NCBI GenBank assembly: GCA_003263845.1
Contig: JYJN01000077.1
Coordinates: forward strand, 1 to 64,000
Direction: 5' to 3'
Origin: Vibrio aestivus
GTDB lineage: Bacteria; Pseudomonadota; Gammaproteobacteria; Enterobacterales; Vibrionaceae
DNA: 64,000 nucleotides
The notes beneath the pieces were generated by a model. It saw only the letters and a list, made by a program, of their open reading frames with translations. It searched no databases and had not been told where the DNA came from. Positions 30,744 to 40,454 of this stretch are shown here, piece after piece. Position 1 is the stretch's first letter; each line of letters begins with the position of its first letter. The position numbers and the translations under genes were made by a program.

Positions 30744-31920
30744 ATGAAAAACAAATCGATACTCCCTTTAGTGGGCTTAGGTGTTTTAGCTGCGTTTAGT
30801 TCTCTAAACGCTAGTGCACATGGCTGGAACGAATTTCCAAATGCACGTCAAAACGTGTGCTACGAAGACGGAGGCTTTTGGACGAACGAGATCCCAAACG
30901 CAGCGTGTCAAGCCGCATACGATATGTCGGGTGCCTACCCATTTGTACAACGAAGTGAAGTGTCGGCTAATGTCCCAAACTACCGAGATATGGCACATGT
31001 TCAGGCAATTGTACCTAATGGTGAACTTTGTTCAGCCGGTGATTCTGCCAAGAAAGGTTTAAGCATTGCTTCTACTCAATGGCAACGCACTCAAGTATCT
31101 TTGGATGAAAATAACCAAATAGATTTCGTGTTTTTTGGACAGGCGCCACACAACCCTTCTTATTGGGAGTTCTACTTAACGAGGCCAATCATGATTTCAC
31201 TCAGCCGCTAAAATGGTCTGACCTTGATCTTATTGATTCGGTTGGTGATGTCACTGTGGATGCAGATAAGCGCTACAGAATGAAAGTAACCTTCCCAGCA
31301 GACCGCAGCGGTGACGCGATTTTCTTCACGCGTTGGCAGCGAATTGATGTGTGGGTGAAGGTTTTTACAACTGTAGTGATATTACACTAACCGCCAGTGA
31401 TGGAACCAACCCACCAACTGATCCGGGCAATCCAACCGATCCGGCAAACAATCTGACTTCTTTAGGTTATTTTGTTCCTCAAGGATTTGGCCCAATTGAA
31501 GCTGGCGATACTGTTCGCTTTAGAACTTTCAACGCAACAGGTACTGAAATTGTTGACCTTTCTTTACCAATCTCTGCAACAAACACGAGCACTTGGCCTG
31601 CGGAACTTGCTGATCAGTTTAATTCTCAGCAGACTGGAGATTGGTATGTGGGTATTTGGCATGAAGCAATGAGCCATTACATGTTTGATACCAATAACAT
31701 CTACGCCAACAAGGTGTTCGCACCAGATAACACCTTTAGCTACGCATTGTCGTTAATCAAAGCAGATACACCACCTGTCGATCCAGTGAATTTATGGAAG
31801 GGTGATGCGATCTACAATACGGGTGATGTTGTAACGCACAATGGCCGTGAGTGGACCGCACAGTGGTGGACATCTGGCGAAGAGCCAGGAACAACCGGAG
31901 ACTGGGGCGTTTGGCGTTAA
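30744..31920 (+). CDS. AA10 lytic polysaccharide monooxygenase with chitin-binding tail (two frameshifts)
   Basis: Secreted copper enzyme that oxidatively cuts chitin. A signal peptide of about 25 residues ends in A-S-A before H-G-W, leaving the N-terminal His needed for the copper histidine brace; a second His lies in R-D-M-A-H. Paired cysteines and the Y-W-E-F motif fit AA10 spindolin-like proteins. After a Pro-rich linker comes a GbpA-like middle domain (about 220-330), then a CBM5/12 domain with the A-Q-W-W-T aromatic patch at the C terminus. Breaks near 31185 and 31348 each need one added base; repaired length is about 392 residues. AAGGA supports the second of two adjacent ATGs. A terminator follows at 31978. 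Confidence 0.88.
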
Positions 31921-31977
31921 TCGCTTTTCAATAATCCCTTGTTTCGATAGAAAGCTTCGGCTTCTATAATCTTTAAG

Positions 31978-32004
31978 GCCTCTCATGTATCGAGAGGCTT
32001 TTTT
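31978..32004 (+). terminator. Terminator after the LPMO gene
   Basis: GCCTCTC and GAGAGGC with a seven-base loop, followed by TTTTTT. It is shared by the convergent regulator gene. Confidence 0.85.
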
Positions 32005-32028
32005 AAGTTTGCAAGTTAGCCTAATGTT

Positions 32029-32940
32029 TTATTGTTGGCGGGCTCGAAATGCGGAAGGTGTGATTCCTGTTTCCTTGCGAAATGTTCGATTAAAGTTACT
32101 CACGTCCATGTAGCCGAGTTCATAGGCAACTTTCTCGACCGACATTTTTGGTTGGGCTAATAGGGTTCTTGCTCGCTCTATCTTGGTTGAGGTGAGGTAT
32201 TGCTTGGGTGATAAGCCAGTCGCCGCAACAAATTTTCGGTGTAGTGAACGCTCACTTATACTGCAATGCTCAGCGAGTTCTTTTACCGAGATAGTCACTT
32301 TTTCTTCACATAGCTTTTGGGCATCCAAAATTAGCGTATCTCCGTGAGATAGATTCGGCGCAAAGCGTTCATAATAAGCTTGTAGTCGCCCGTTCAGATC
32401 AAGTAGAGAAAAGTCTGCAACTTGCTTTGCAAGGTCGTAACCTGCACTGCGAGCAATCATATGAAGTGCGAGATCTTGATAAGCAAACAACCCCGCTGCC
32501 GTGACGATATTGCCTTGGTCGACAACGACATCTCGCTTTTCAACCATTTTGATGGCGGGGTATCGTTCAGCCAAGACATTGCATAACTTCCAATGCGTTG
32601 TCGCCACTTTGTCGTCAAGCAGCCCCGCGCTTCCCAACCAAAACACACCCGCACAAGAAGCGGCGATTGTCGTATTGAGCTGGGATTGAGCTTGCAACCA
32701 ATCGGTGAGTTTTTTTTCTCTAAAGCTTGGCAATGGATCAGAACTGCACGGTGGCAAAAAAATGATTTGCGGATTCTCAGAGTGGTTTTCTGGGAGCGAT
32801 TGCGAGCGTTGAACGTTGTAATGCTCTATTGAGAAAAGCGGTTGGGGTAAAAATCGGTTCGCTATGGTGAAAAGATCTTCGATACCATAGATAGCGGAGC
32901 GCATGGCATCTTTGTACTCAACGATGGTGATCGTCCACAT
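32029..32940 (-). CDS. GlxA-type AraC-family transcriptional regulator with DJ-1/PfpI domain
   Basis: 303 residues. The N-terminal half is a DJ-1/PfpI-like sensor domain with the nucleophile-elbow-like A-A-S-C-A-G motif near 95; the C-terminal about 100 residues hold two AraC helix-turn-helix motifs, the second ending in G-Y-x-D-x-S-N-F-N-R-x-F. It is divergent from a cysteine hydrolase gene with 140 bases between, the standard arrangement for a local activator of that gene. The ligand is unknown. Confidence 0.9.
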   Translation of the reverse strand: MWTITIVEYKDAMRSAIYGIEDLFTIANRFLPQPLFSIEHYNVQRSQSLPENHSENPQIIFLPPCSSDPLPSFREKKLTDWLQAQSQLNTTIAASCAGVFWLGSAGLLDDKVATTHWKLCNVLAERYPAIKMVEKRDVVVDQGNIVTAAGLFAYQDLALHMIARSAGYDLAKQVADFSLLDLNGRLQAYYERFAPNLSHGDTLILDAQKLCEEKVTISVKELAEHCSISERSLHRKFVAATGLSPKQYLTSTKIERARTLLAQPKMSVEKVAYELGYMDVSNFNRTFRKETGITPSAFRARQQ

Positions 32941-33080
32941 ATCAGGAGACCTCTAAAGCTCGAAATTGGTGATTGACTAATGGTTGTCTTTTTATGACCT
33001 AAATTAGTCTAATATGGTCATTATCTATTCGCAATAGAGTTTGTAGACTTTCTCTAACGTTAAAGAGAAAGGAAAAAACA

Positions 33081-33629
33081 ATGAACAACATGACAGCTTT
33101 GGTGCTTATCGATATCCAAAATGATTATTTTGAGGGTGGAAAACTACCACTTGAAAACCCAATTGCAGCGGCTAATAACGCGCGACAATTGTTAGATAGT
33201 TTTAGAAGAACCGAACAACTTATCATTCATATTGAACACGACAATGTCGATGAATCGCGACCATTTTTGCTTCGCGGTACTCAAGGGCAACAAATTCATG
33301 AATCTGTTGCCCCGCTTAGTGACGAAATAGTGATTAAAAAGCAGTTCCCAAGCGCATTTTGGCAAACCAACTTGCAAGAGGTGCTTGAGCAACACGATAT
33401 ACAGAATTTAGTCATTGCCGGCATGATGACCCACATGTGTGTGAGCACGACGACAAGAGCGGCAATGGAAAGAGGTTACATGGCCACCGTAATTACCGAT
33501 GCTTGCGCGACGTGCGATTTGGAGTTCCAAGGAGAGTTGCTGCCTGCGCAAACCGTTCATAAATCCGCTTTGGCTGAGGTTCAGATGCTGGCCAGCTTGG
33601 CTACGACAGAGCAGTACCTAAACGCTTAA
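33081..33629 (+). CDS. Isochorismatase-family cysteine hydrolase
   Basis: 182 residues. The catalytic triad of the family is visible: Asp9 in L-I-D-I-Q-N-D-Y, Lys near 84 (K-K-Q-F-P-S-A-F) and Cys near 119 in M-T-H-M-C-V. Such enzymes hydrolyse amides or related bonds (nicotinamide, carbamoyl and similar substrates); which one is not readable. A cis-peptide-like G-M-M-T-H precedes the Cys. AAAGGAAAAA lies before the start. It is probably controlled by the divergent GlxA-type regulator. Confidence 0.9.
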   Translation: MNNMTALVLIDIQNDYFEGGKLPLENPIAAANNARQLLDSFRRTEQLIIHIEHDNVDESRPFLLRGTQGQQIHESVAPLSDEIVIKKQFPSAFWQTNLQEVLEQHDIQNLVIAGMMTHMCVSTTTRAAMERGYMATVITDACATCDLEFQGELLPAQTVHKSALAEVQMLASLATTEQYLNA

Positions 33630-33636
33630 GCGATAC

Positions 33637-33670
33637 AATAGAGCCAGTCCTACATAGGGCTGGCTCTATT
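33637..33670 (+). terminator. Terminator after the cysteine hydrolase gene
   Basis: AATAGAGCCAGTCC and GGGCTGGCTCTATT form a 14-bp stem with one G-T pair and a short loop. The following T tract is weak. Confidence 0.6.
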
Positions 33671-33742
33671 GGTGTCTATGATTTGAGTAAAGCGTCGCTG
33701 ACATTGCTCAAATGTTTCCGCCAGAGAAGTAGTCGCGTGGTA

Positions 33743-35412
33743 CTACTGACACTGCCCAATCGACTTCCATACTTCCCATTGCGCTGAGAAATTAGCTGGG
33801 CTGTCGCCTTGCGTCCACCATTTGGCTTCGTATTGAATACCAAGATGCTGAACTTGATCCCCACCCAAATACACCTGACTTGCTTGCCAGGTGGCAATAC
33901 CACTACAGCCAGTTGAAGGGGAAGACTGAACTGAAATGACCTGAGTTGTGGTATCAGACAGGCCAGAATCGTCCGTCACAGTTAGGCTAAGGGTGTACTG
34001 CCCTGAGGCGCCATAGCTATGGCTGCCACTGATACTCGCGGTGGTTGAACCGTCACCAAGCTTCCAACTGTATGTGGATATTTGGCCATCACTGTCGTAA
34101 GAGCGGCGGGCATCGAAAGAGCACGTTAGCTGTGAGCATTGAACATCAATATTGGCGACAGGCGCTTGTTGCTGACTTCCACCACCACTGCCTGAGCCGA
34201 CATTGCTGTTGGGCACGCCTGCTGGGAAATACTGCGAGATGGAAGGCCAAATCTTACTGATATGAGCGCCTTTGTTATAGCAACCACCTAAGTGGTGTAG
34301 CGCGATAACGTTGTTACTGCTTGCAGCAAGTACAGGAGACCCCGATGACCCACCCTCGGTATCACACAAGTAGCCAGCGTCGGTATTGGTACCAAGGCCA
34401 TTGGTGATTGGCGCATCGACGATACAACGTGTACCTTGATAGTCGGTTTCAATGCCAAGTTCCTTTAAGCGGCCTCCGGGGTGTTGTGGAATATAAATTG
34501 TTTCTGATTGATTGGGGATGCGAGGGTCTAGGCCGAGATACCCAAAGGACTCGATGGCGCTAAAGTTGCTTACGGTGAAGAGACTGTAGTCTAGTGTATA
34601 GCCTGTCTCGAGCAGCTGATTAGCTTGTACTTTGGTGGTGGTGGCTCGGCTACCGCCACAACTGGCTAGCTGATAGTTGAACCAAACTTCAGTGTTGGCC
34701 GCTTCAGCGGCGGTTTCAATACAGTGGTTGTTGGTCATTAATAAGTTGTCTGGACCTACTCGCCACGCAGTACATAAGCTTCGACCATCAATCAGCAACC
34801 GCGCGACTGGTTTACTGTGTTGATACTCGGTCGAATGTGAATCGGCGTAGCAGACGGCAGCTTGTTTGTTATCGCTCCCACAGATGGATTCTTCCCCATT
34901 TGGGCTCGCATTAACGATTTGCTCGATTTGTTCGTTTGGTAAGCCTACCTGAATGGAATCGATGACAATTTTGGCGTTAGCGCTGTTGCCAAGTAGCCGT
35001 ACTTCAACCGCGTCTCCGGTGACTGACATGGCGGAAAAGCGAGTTGTGCCGTTGTCCCCCGCGGAGGCATCGATGGTCTTTGGGGTGTTTAACCCTTCCC
35101 GATAATGGAAAATCTCACTACGATCTGGGTTGCAATCTCTAATGTCGCTCCATCTGGCAAGCTCAGTTCGGCAATATGTACTTTGATAAAACTGGCACCA
35201 GGTTCTGAAAAAACGATTGGGTTAGCTGAAGCGCTTTCAGTGAGAAGGGCAGACCCTAGTTGAGTGTTAACGGTGACAGTTGTCGAAATATCGGGGAGTT
35301 CCGTTTGACCATTGTAGAGTGCAAAAGATGAGTGGCTGTAGCCTGAAGAAAGTAGCAAGACAGCAGTAATGAGGCCCATCTTGGCCTTACGACGGTGAAC
35401 AAATCTAGCCAT
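33743..35412 (-). CDS. Secreted trypsin-like serine protease with PKD and chitin-binding domains (one frameshift)
   Basis: About 556 residues after repair. A signal peptide (about 1-31) is followed by a beta-rich N-terminal domain. The S1 protease domain has His in N-N-H-C, Asp in L-D-Y-S-L and Ser in G-G-S-S-G-S-P, similar to lysyl-endopeptidase-type enzymes. After a Gly/Ser linker, a PKD domain (S-Y-D-S-D-G, L-G-D-G-S) and a C-terminal CBM5/12 domain (A-K-W-W-T) follow. The break near 35130 needs one added base. The protein would be exported to digest protein bound to chitin, such as in crustacean shell. AAGGGA precedes the ATG. Confidence 0.87.
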
Positions 35413-35771
35413 TGTTATTCCCTTAAATGTGATTGATTAACACGACGTTGTGTTACTTATTCACAGTAGTTTGACCAGTTTGTTGAGTTGGGTTATTTCA
35501 ATTTCTTTACAGCGAGATTCGACGAGGTTCCATTTGATAAGTAACTGACATGTTTGTTTTATTCTAGCCAGAACTCTATGCCGCAGAGAATAAGCGCGCT
35601 GCGGTTTCTATCTGGGAGAAACAATGGCTCTAACAGCGGCAAGGTACGGTCACCATAAGAAACGAGCAATGATGCTTCGGCTGAGATTGAAGTTGTATTG
35701 ATTTGATGTGGGTAAAAAAGATGAACGGTGCGGCAGGCAAAGGAATCAGCTCTGCCACACTGACAATCGGC
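35413..35771. other. Gene-free stretch
   Basis: About 360 bases. The right-hand side of the protease gene should have its promoter here. Nothing else is supportable. Confidence 0.4.
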
Positions 35772-36362
35772 TTAGTTGAAATACAAGGCTTGGTATTGAG
35801 GTTTAGTCATACCGTAATAGAGTTTATCGTCAAAGCCGATTTCGGTTTTAAAGTAGTCTTTTTGACATCCTTCTTGGACAAAGCCACAGCGCTCCAAAGT
35901 TTTGTATGAACCGATGTTTGATTGATAGCAGTCAGCGCTAACCTTATGACTTTTGAGTTCGTCAAAGCCTATTGCAATCATGAGTTTGCAAGCTGCTGTT
36001 GCAATACCTTGGCCCCATGCTTTAACCGGCAATTGGTAGCCCACTTCGTGGTTTCCATCATGAAACATCACTTGGGTAACCGCACTCATACCCATGTATT
36101 TTCCTTCAAGGCTTCTAATGACAAAAGTCGGACTGTCGGGCCAAACACCTTTTTGAACGGCTTCTTCAGTATTGGCGACAATGGGGTCAAAAAATGCTTG
36201 GTAGACACTGATATCTGAAGGAGCGAAGAATAGATACTTATTAACGCGTTCGTCGTCGAACATCGCGAAAATATCTTCGAGATCGGAACGTTGAACAAGT
36301 TGGATCGTTAGATCTGTGTGAAAAGGGATCGCCTCCCCCGATTTTAACTTTGAATATGACAT
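35772..36362 (-). CDS. GNAT-family N-acetyltransferase (RimJ/RimL-like)
   Basis: 196 residues with the GNAT fold. The acetyl-CoA-binding loop is seen as K-A-W-G-Q-G-I-A-T near 115-123, and N-I-G-S-Y-K-T-L-E-R-C-G-F near 147-159 is the characteristic end of RimJ/RimL-like enzymes. The acceptor is unknown. The ATG at 36362 is preceded by TGAGG at seven bases; a start four codons upstream is less well placed. Confidence 0.88.
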   Translation of the reverse strand: MSYSKLKSGEAIPFHTDLTIQLVQRSDLEDIFAMFDDERVNKYLFFAPSDISVYQAFFDPIVANTEEAVQKGVWPDSPTFVIRSLEGKYMGMSAVTQVMFHDGNHEVGYQLPVKAWGQGIATAACKLMIAIGFDELKSHKVSADCYQSNIGSYKTLERCGFVQEGCQKDYFKTEIGFDDKLYYGMTKPQYQALYFN

Positions 36363-36457
36363 CTTGTACCTCATTTGTTGGCTTCATCATAGCTCAAGGA
36401 ACTCAGATTCAATTGTACTTTTGCGACATAGTTGACGTTGATTTCGCTCGACGCTTA

Positions 36458-37297
36458 CTAATCTTCAAAATCGCCATAGACGTCGATAGTAAGGTCGCGA
36501 TGACTTAAATATTGAGAAGGTGTTCGTTGCAATTGTTTGCGAAGTTGTTTGATTAAGTGAGATTGATCGCTGAAGCCAAAGCGATGGGCAAACTCAGTCC
36601 AGTCAACTTGGCTTTTCTGTTGATACAAACTCAATATCATCAACTCAAGTTTGGCGAGGGTGAGATATTGTTTGAGTGAGAATCCTGTGATTTGGCGAAA
36701 GTGCCTTTCTAATGTACGGCGCGAGCTGTTGCATGAATGTGCTAAATGGTCGATATCGATGATGCAGGATGGATCATTTTCAATCATATGGGTGATCTGT
36801 TGTATCACTTGGCTAGTTTGAGAGTAAGGCTTGTCTTGAAAGGCTTCAATATCTAATGATTGAAGGTGTTGTGCTATCGTCTCTATTATCTGTTTTCTAT
36901 CTGTATTGTCTAAAAGAGACTGTCTAAAATCTAAAGGGAACATCTTGTCTAGCCAGTTATCCCATCCGCATTGCGATAACGGCCTAGCAGCCCCATGATT
37001 GAGCAAATAGATCCCTTGAGGTTGGAAGGTAATGCCAATTCGTTTGATCGGAGGTGAGTCGGTGAGCTTGAGCATTTGATCGCTCGCGGAAAGCAAATGG
37101 CAGCCTTTGCCGCTATGGCTGACTAAGTCGTTTCCATAGTGATAATCTTGGTCGCTTGGTGTGATAAGAAGGTGGGCTCTAGGGTTAGGGATAAGCCAAG
37201 GAAAATGAGGTATTGCATCATCTTTATCTAATTCGAGATACCACACCTGATGCACCAACCAACTGTACCCTGGTAAAGGTGATTTCCACGTTTTCAA
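36458..37297 (-). CDS. AraC-family transcriptional regulator
   Basis: 279 residues. The N-terminal part resembles the DUF6597 sensor of AraC regulators (Y-S-W-L-V-H-Q-V-W-Y-L and N-P-R-A-H-L-L). Two HTH motifs cover about 170-265, the second with F-G-F-S-D-Q-S-H-L-I-K-Q. It starts 21 bases after the stop of the histone-deacetylase-like gene, in the same direction, so they may be co-transcribed. Target genes and ligand are unknown. Confidence 0.88.
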   Translation of the reverse strand: MKTWKSPLPGYSWLVHQVWYLELDKDDAIPHFPWLIPNPRAHLLITPSDQDYHYGNDLVSHSGKGCHLLSASDQMLKLTDSPPIKRIGITFQPQGIYLLNHGAARPLSQCGWDNWLDKMFPLDFRQSLLDNTDRKQIIETIAQHLQSLDIEAFQDKPYSQTSQVIQQITHMIENDPSCIIDIDHLAHSCNSSRRTLERHFRQITGFSLKQYLTLAKLELMILSLYQQKSQVDWTEFAHRFGFSDQSHLIKQLRKQLQRTPSQYLSHRDLTIDVYGDFED

Positions 37298-37318
37298 AAC
37301 ACTGACTCCAACATTGAT

Positions 37319-38245
37319 TTAGCGCGGTTTGTACGTGTCAATTGCCGCGTTAAGCAGTTGCAAATGAACAGGTACAAGATCATGGTGATTACTTCGATAG
37401 CCGCCCCCAACAACACAGCCAATCGGAATTCTTTTGTTAGCGGCAAGCTCGAACACCTTGCAATCTCTCTCATACAAAGCTTGGGTTGAGACATTAAAAA
37501 AGCCAAGTTCGTCATCTACATGGATATCGACCCCTGCGTCGTAGATGATGAGGTCTGGCTGGTGGAGGTTGATCGCCATCTCAACCACGCTAGCAAAATG
37601 AGAAAGAAACTCTTCATCACCGGTTTCTTTGGCAAGGCCAATATCGTAGTCAGAGTCGGGCTTTCTTGCCGGGAAGTTTTTTTCACAATGGAATGAGACA
37701 GTAATGATGTCAGGATTATCTGCACAAAGTGTTGCTGTGCCATCGCCGTGGTGGACATCGCTGTCGACAATCAACACCTTATCAATTTTTTCATCTGTTA
37801 GGGCGTGATTTGCGGCGATCACAAGGTCATTAAATAGGCAAAAACCGCTGCCATAATCTCGATGGGCGTGATGATAACCACCACTTAAATGAATAGCGAT
37901 ACCGTGCTCGATTGCCAGCTCTGCGGTTAATTGTGTGCCTGCCGAAGAGGTAAGCGTGCGCTGAATGAGAGTGTCGCTCCACGGAAAGCCAATGCGACGC
38001 ATTTTAGCGGCTGGCATTGAGCCAGTGACTAAAGCATCAACATAATCACTACAATGAGTTTGCTTAACTTGTTCAACAGTTAGAGGCTCAGGTTGATGAA
38101 AGCTGAAATGCGTTGCCCAGTTCTTATCCTTGGATTGCTGCTCAAGGATCGCTTCAAACAGCAAACGATACTTATTGATGGGATAGCGGTGTTCTTTTGG
38201 CAGCGGCAATTGCGAATAACAAGAGTGATAAACAAGCGGGATCAT
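37319..38245 (-). CDS. Histone deacetylase/AcuC-superfamily amidohydrolase
   Basis: 308 residues, the whole deacetylase fold. Zinc-site and catalytic residues are visible: tandem His in Y-H-H-A-H, the F-N-D motif, D-S-D-V-H-H-G-D-G near 152-160 and D-A-G-V-D near 243. Bacterial members deacetylate polyamines, acetoin-related compounds or protein lysines; the substrate here is open. It lies upstream of an AraC regulator. A 14-base motif (38255-38268) just before the start is also found upstream of the methyltransferase gene. Confidence 0.9.
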   Translation of the reverse strand: MIPLVYHSCYSQLPLPKEHRYPINKYRLLFEAILEQQSKDKNWATHFSFHQPEPLTVEQVKQTHCSDYVDALVTGSMPAAKMRRIGFPWSDTLIQRTLTSSAGTQLTAELAIEHGIAIHLSGGYHHAHRDYGSGFCLFNDLVIAANHALTDEKIDKVLIVDSDVHHGDGTATLCADNPDIITVSFHCEKNFPARKPDSDYDIGLAKETGDEEFLSHFASVVEMAINLHQPDLIIYDAGVDIHVDDELGFFNVSTQALYERDCKVFELAANKRIPIGCVVGGGYRSNHHDLVPVHLQLLNAAIDTYKPR

Positions 38246-38345
38246 AGCAAATTCAGGTAACGAGCAGTGACGGCTATGTTAACAACTTGATTATAGGATG
38301 CAAAAGAGTATTATTGATAATAATTATTAATATCAATAAAAAGAA

Positions 38346-38468
38346 ATGAGTAAAATACAAATAATGCTATTGCTAGGTGTGATAGCAGGATCTTTCGGAG
38401 CTGTGACCCTATTTTCGGGCATGATGTTTGTGGCTTGGTTTATGTTGGATTTGGTGAACAGTGCCTAA
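38346..38468 (+). CDS. Possible 40-residue membrane protein
   Basis: A 40-codon frame with charge only at the start, then one long hydrophobic span (about 6-34, L-L-L-G-V-I-A-G ... M-F-V-A-W-F) and a short polar end. The ribosome site is weak (AAGA). A single-pass small protein is plausible from composition; there is no independent support. The remainder of 38246-38592 shows no other gene. Confidence 0.35.
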   Translation: MSKIQIMLLLGVIAGSFGAVTLFSGMMFVAWFMLDLVNSA

Positions 38469-38592
38469 CGTTCTAGAGGAAGGGTTCACGAGTTGTCCCC
38501 CAGATTAGTTCAGCGCCCAGTGGTGAAAGGCATGAGGCTTATGGTGAAAGCCCCCACACGTTTAGCAGTTAAATAACTCGCAGTTACGTTCG

Positions 38593-39951
38593 TTAGGAAC
38601 GGGGCGTACATGTATCAATAACTGTCCACGGCGAATCTTCAGTATTTCCCGGCATTTCCAGTTGAGTCCACCATTTGGCAATCCACATCTTCTCTTGATA
38701 ATTCACAACATCGCCTTCGGAATAAGCTTGGTGTGGCTGCCAATCTAAATCAGGACAGAGAATCAAAGGTTCTGGTGCTTCTACCCAATCGAGAAGTTGG
38801 TTGTGCGTAACGAAACGGACTTCGGGCTTGGATAGGGCATAGCTAATAAAGCGTTTTAGTACATTCTGTCTAGTCGTCACCGTTGTTTCTGGCATGCCAA
38901 AATGTTCGTCACCGTTAACCAATCCATAAAAGCCTGAGTGAAGACCTAATGTTAGTGGAGCACGATTGCCAGAAAGTCGAAGGTCTAAGTTATATTGATA
39001 AATCGCGACTACATCATCTTCACTTAATCCTGCGGCGCCCCAATTGGGCGTAAAGTAGAGATTCCAATCAAAGTTGTCCCCTTTTCCAGAGTTAGGATCG
39101 AAGTAACTGATACGGCTAGCAATTTTGTCGCGTAGTGAATAGCTGAGCCCGTATTTCTCCATTTCGGAATCTGGTGGCACAATCAAAGTGTGTAGAGGAA
39201 TCTCCCATAGCTGCGGGTAATGGTTGACGTGTGGTTTCCAACCTCCACTTGTGGCCATTCTTTGAGATGGGTTGCCATTCTCAAGAGAGTGTGGCCAATA
39301 ATTGTTAGTGCCATTTTGCTCTGACGTGATCCCCGCGGGGAAGCTCACATCATAGCGTATCCCACTATCAACAAGTGCCTTTAGGGTATTGTTATTATAC
39401 GTCATGTAAGGAGCGCGAAACCCCGCCACTGACGTTACACCAATACCGCCTTCTTCTATTGGAGCCTTAAGAAATGCGTTGCAACCTTCGACTTCTTCTT
39501 GCCACTGTTCAAGTGTCATCCAAGATTGCAAAGGGTTGTAGTTCACCTTGTCGTCAGGATGAGTCATGGAGTGATTGGCGATTTCATGGCCCGTTGCCGC
39601 AAGCTGTCGCCACAGTGCTTTGATAGCAGTGTTTTCAACGGCAGGTCCACAGTGCATAAAGAAACTCGCTTTAAGCGTTTGTTTGGCATAAGAATCCAAC
39701 CCTTCAGGGTTGGAGTGGGTATCCAGCAGATCCATCACCCACGATAGCCCCTCTGTATCCAAGTTGTCATCGAACCCAAGGGTGATAAACATTGGCGTAA
39801 GCTCGGTAGCGATTGGTGATACATTTGATGGGTTCATGGGTGGAGGCATAAGATTGTCTGTATCGCTTGCCATCGTATGAGAAGCCGCAGCCCCCATCAG
39901 CATGGTGCCCAGCACTGATCTTGTCAGCGTTCTATTTAACAAATTGTTCAA
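38593..39951 (-). CDS. Chitin oligosaccharide deacetylase (NodB domain plus chitin-binding domain)
   Basis: 452 residues. A signal peptide (about 1-28) precedes a polysaccharide-deacetylase (CE4) domain with the G-F-D-D metal/catalytic Asp pair near 60, H-E-I-A-N-H-S-M-T-H with the metal-binding His pair near 120, and R-A-P-Y near 168. A C-terminal CBM5/12 domain has A-K-W-W-T and G-D-V-V motifs. The architecture matches the Vibrio chitin-oligosaccharide deacetylases, which convert chitobiose or chitotriose to GlcNAc-GlcN signals or substrates in the periplasm or medium. It shares its binding module with the LPMO and the protease in this window. Confidence 0.9.
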   Translation of the reverse strand: MNNLLNRTLTRSVLGTMLMGAAASHTMASDTDNLMPPPMNPSNVSPIATELTPMFITLGFDDNLDTEGLSWVMDLLDTHSNPEGLDSYAKQTLKASFFMHCGPAVENTAIKALWRQLAATGHEIANHSMTHPDDKVNYNPLQSWMTLEQWQEEVEGCNAFLKAPIEEGGIGVTSVAGFRAPYMTYNNNTLKALVDSGIRYDVSFPAGITSEQNGTNNYWPHSLENGNPSQRMATSGGWKPHVNHYPQLWEIPLHTLIVPPDSEMEKYGLSYSLRDKIASRISYFDPNSGKGDNFDWNLYFTPNWGAAGLSEDDVVAIYQYNLDLRLSGNRAPLTLGLHSGFYGLVNGDEHFGMPETTVTTRQNVLKRFISYALSKPEVRFVTHNQLLDWVEAPEPLILCPDLDWQPHQAYSEGDVVNYQEKMWIAKWWTQLEMPGNTEDSPWTVIDTCTPRS

Positions 39952-40181
39952 AGTCCATTCCTTCTATTTTTCGACAAGGCTTAGGTGAAGCATTTAGAAA
40001 CTAGACGCTATTTTTCGGTTTGCTTAGAGTGCGGCGGGCTTTAAGTTCGACCATTGCTAAGAATTCGAGCGATCTAAAGAATAAATGTAACTGACTAAAA
40101 GAATATTTCTTCTCTTCAATGAGCGTGTAGCGCCTATGCTTGTGAATGAGCAATGGAAGACATTCACTATAAGGATGCACT

Positions 40182-40454
40182 ATGAGCAAACCAGTCGTAG
40201 CCGACAACAAACCGATCAAGGTTGAGTTAGTCGAAGACAAAGATTATTACTTCTGTACCTGTGGCCGCTCGGCCAATCAACCCTATTGCGATGGCTCGCA
40301 TGCAGGAACTGATTTTAAACCTAAAGCATTTACTGCAGAGAAATCTGGTGAGAGCTATCTGTGTAAATGTAAACATTCTGCCAACCTTCCTTATTGTGAT
40401 GGCAGCCATAAGCAATTTAAGGCTGAGCAAGTTGGTAAAGAAGGGCCGGGGTGA
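40182..40454 (+). CDS. CDGSH-type iron-sulfur protein (two domains)
   Basis: 90 residues with two C-x-C-x9-P-x-C-D-G-S-H motifs (about 28-42 and 64-78), the mitoNEET-type ligand set for 2Fe-2S clusters. It would be a cytoplasmic electron-transfer or cluster-transfer protein. Its stop overlaps the GTG start of the next gene by four bases (GTGA), which ties its synthesis to the FMN enzyme. AAGGATGCACT precedes the ATG. Confidence 0.92.
   Translation: MSKPVVADNKPIKVELVEDKDYYFCTCGRSANQPYCDGSHAGTDFKPKAFTAEKSGESYLCKCKHSANLPYCDGSHKQFKAEQVGKEGPG

Noticed and set aside
35586..35650. A 22-codon protein-like tail reading rightwards
   Set aside because: It is preceded at once by a stop and is too short to distinguish from chance.
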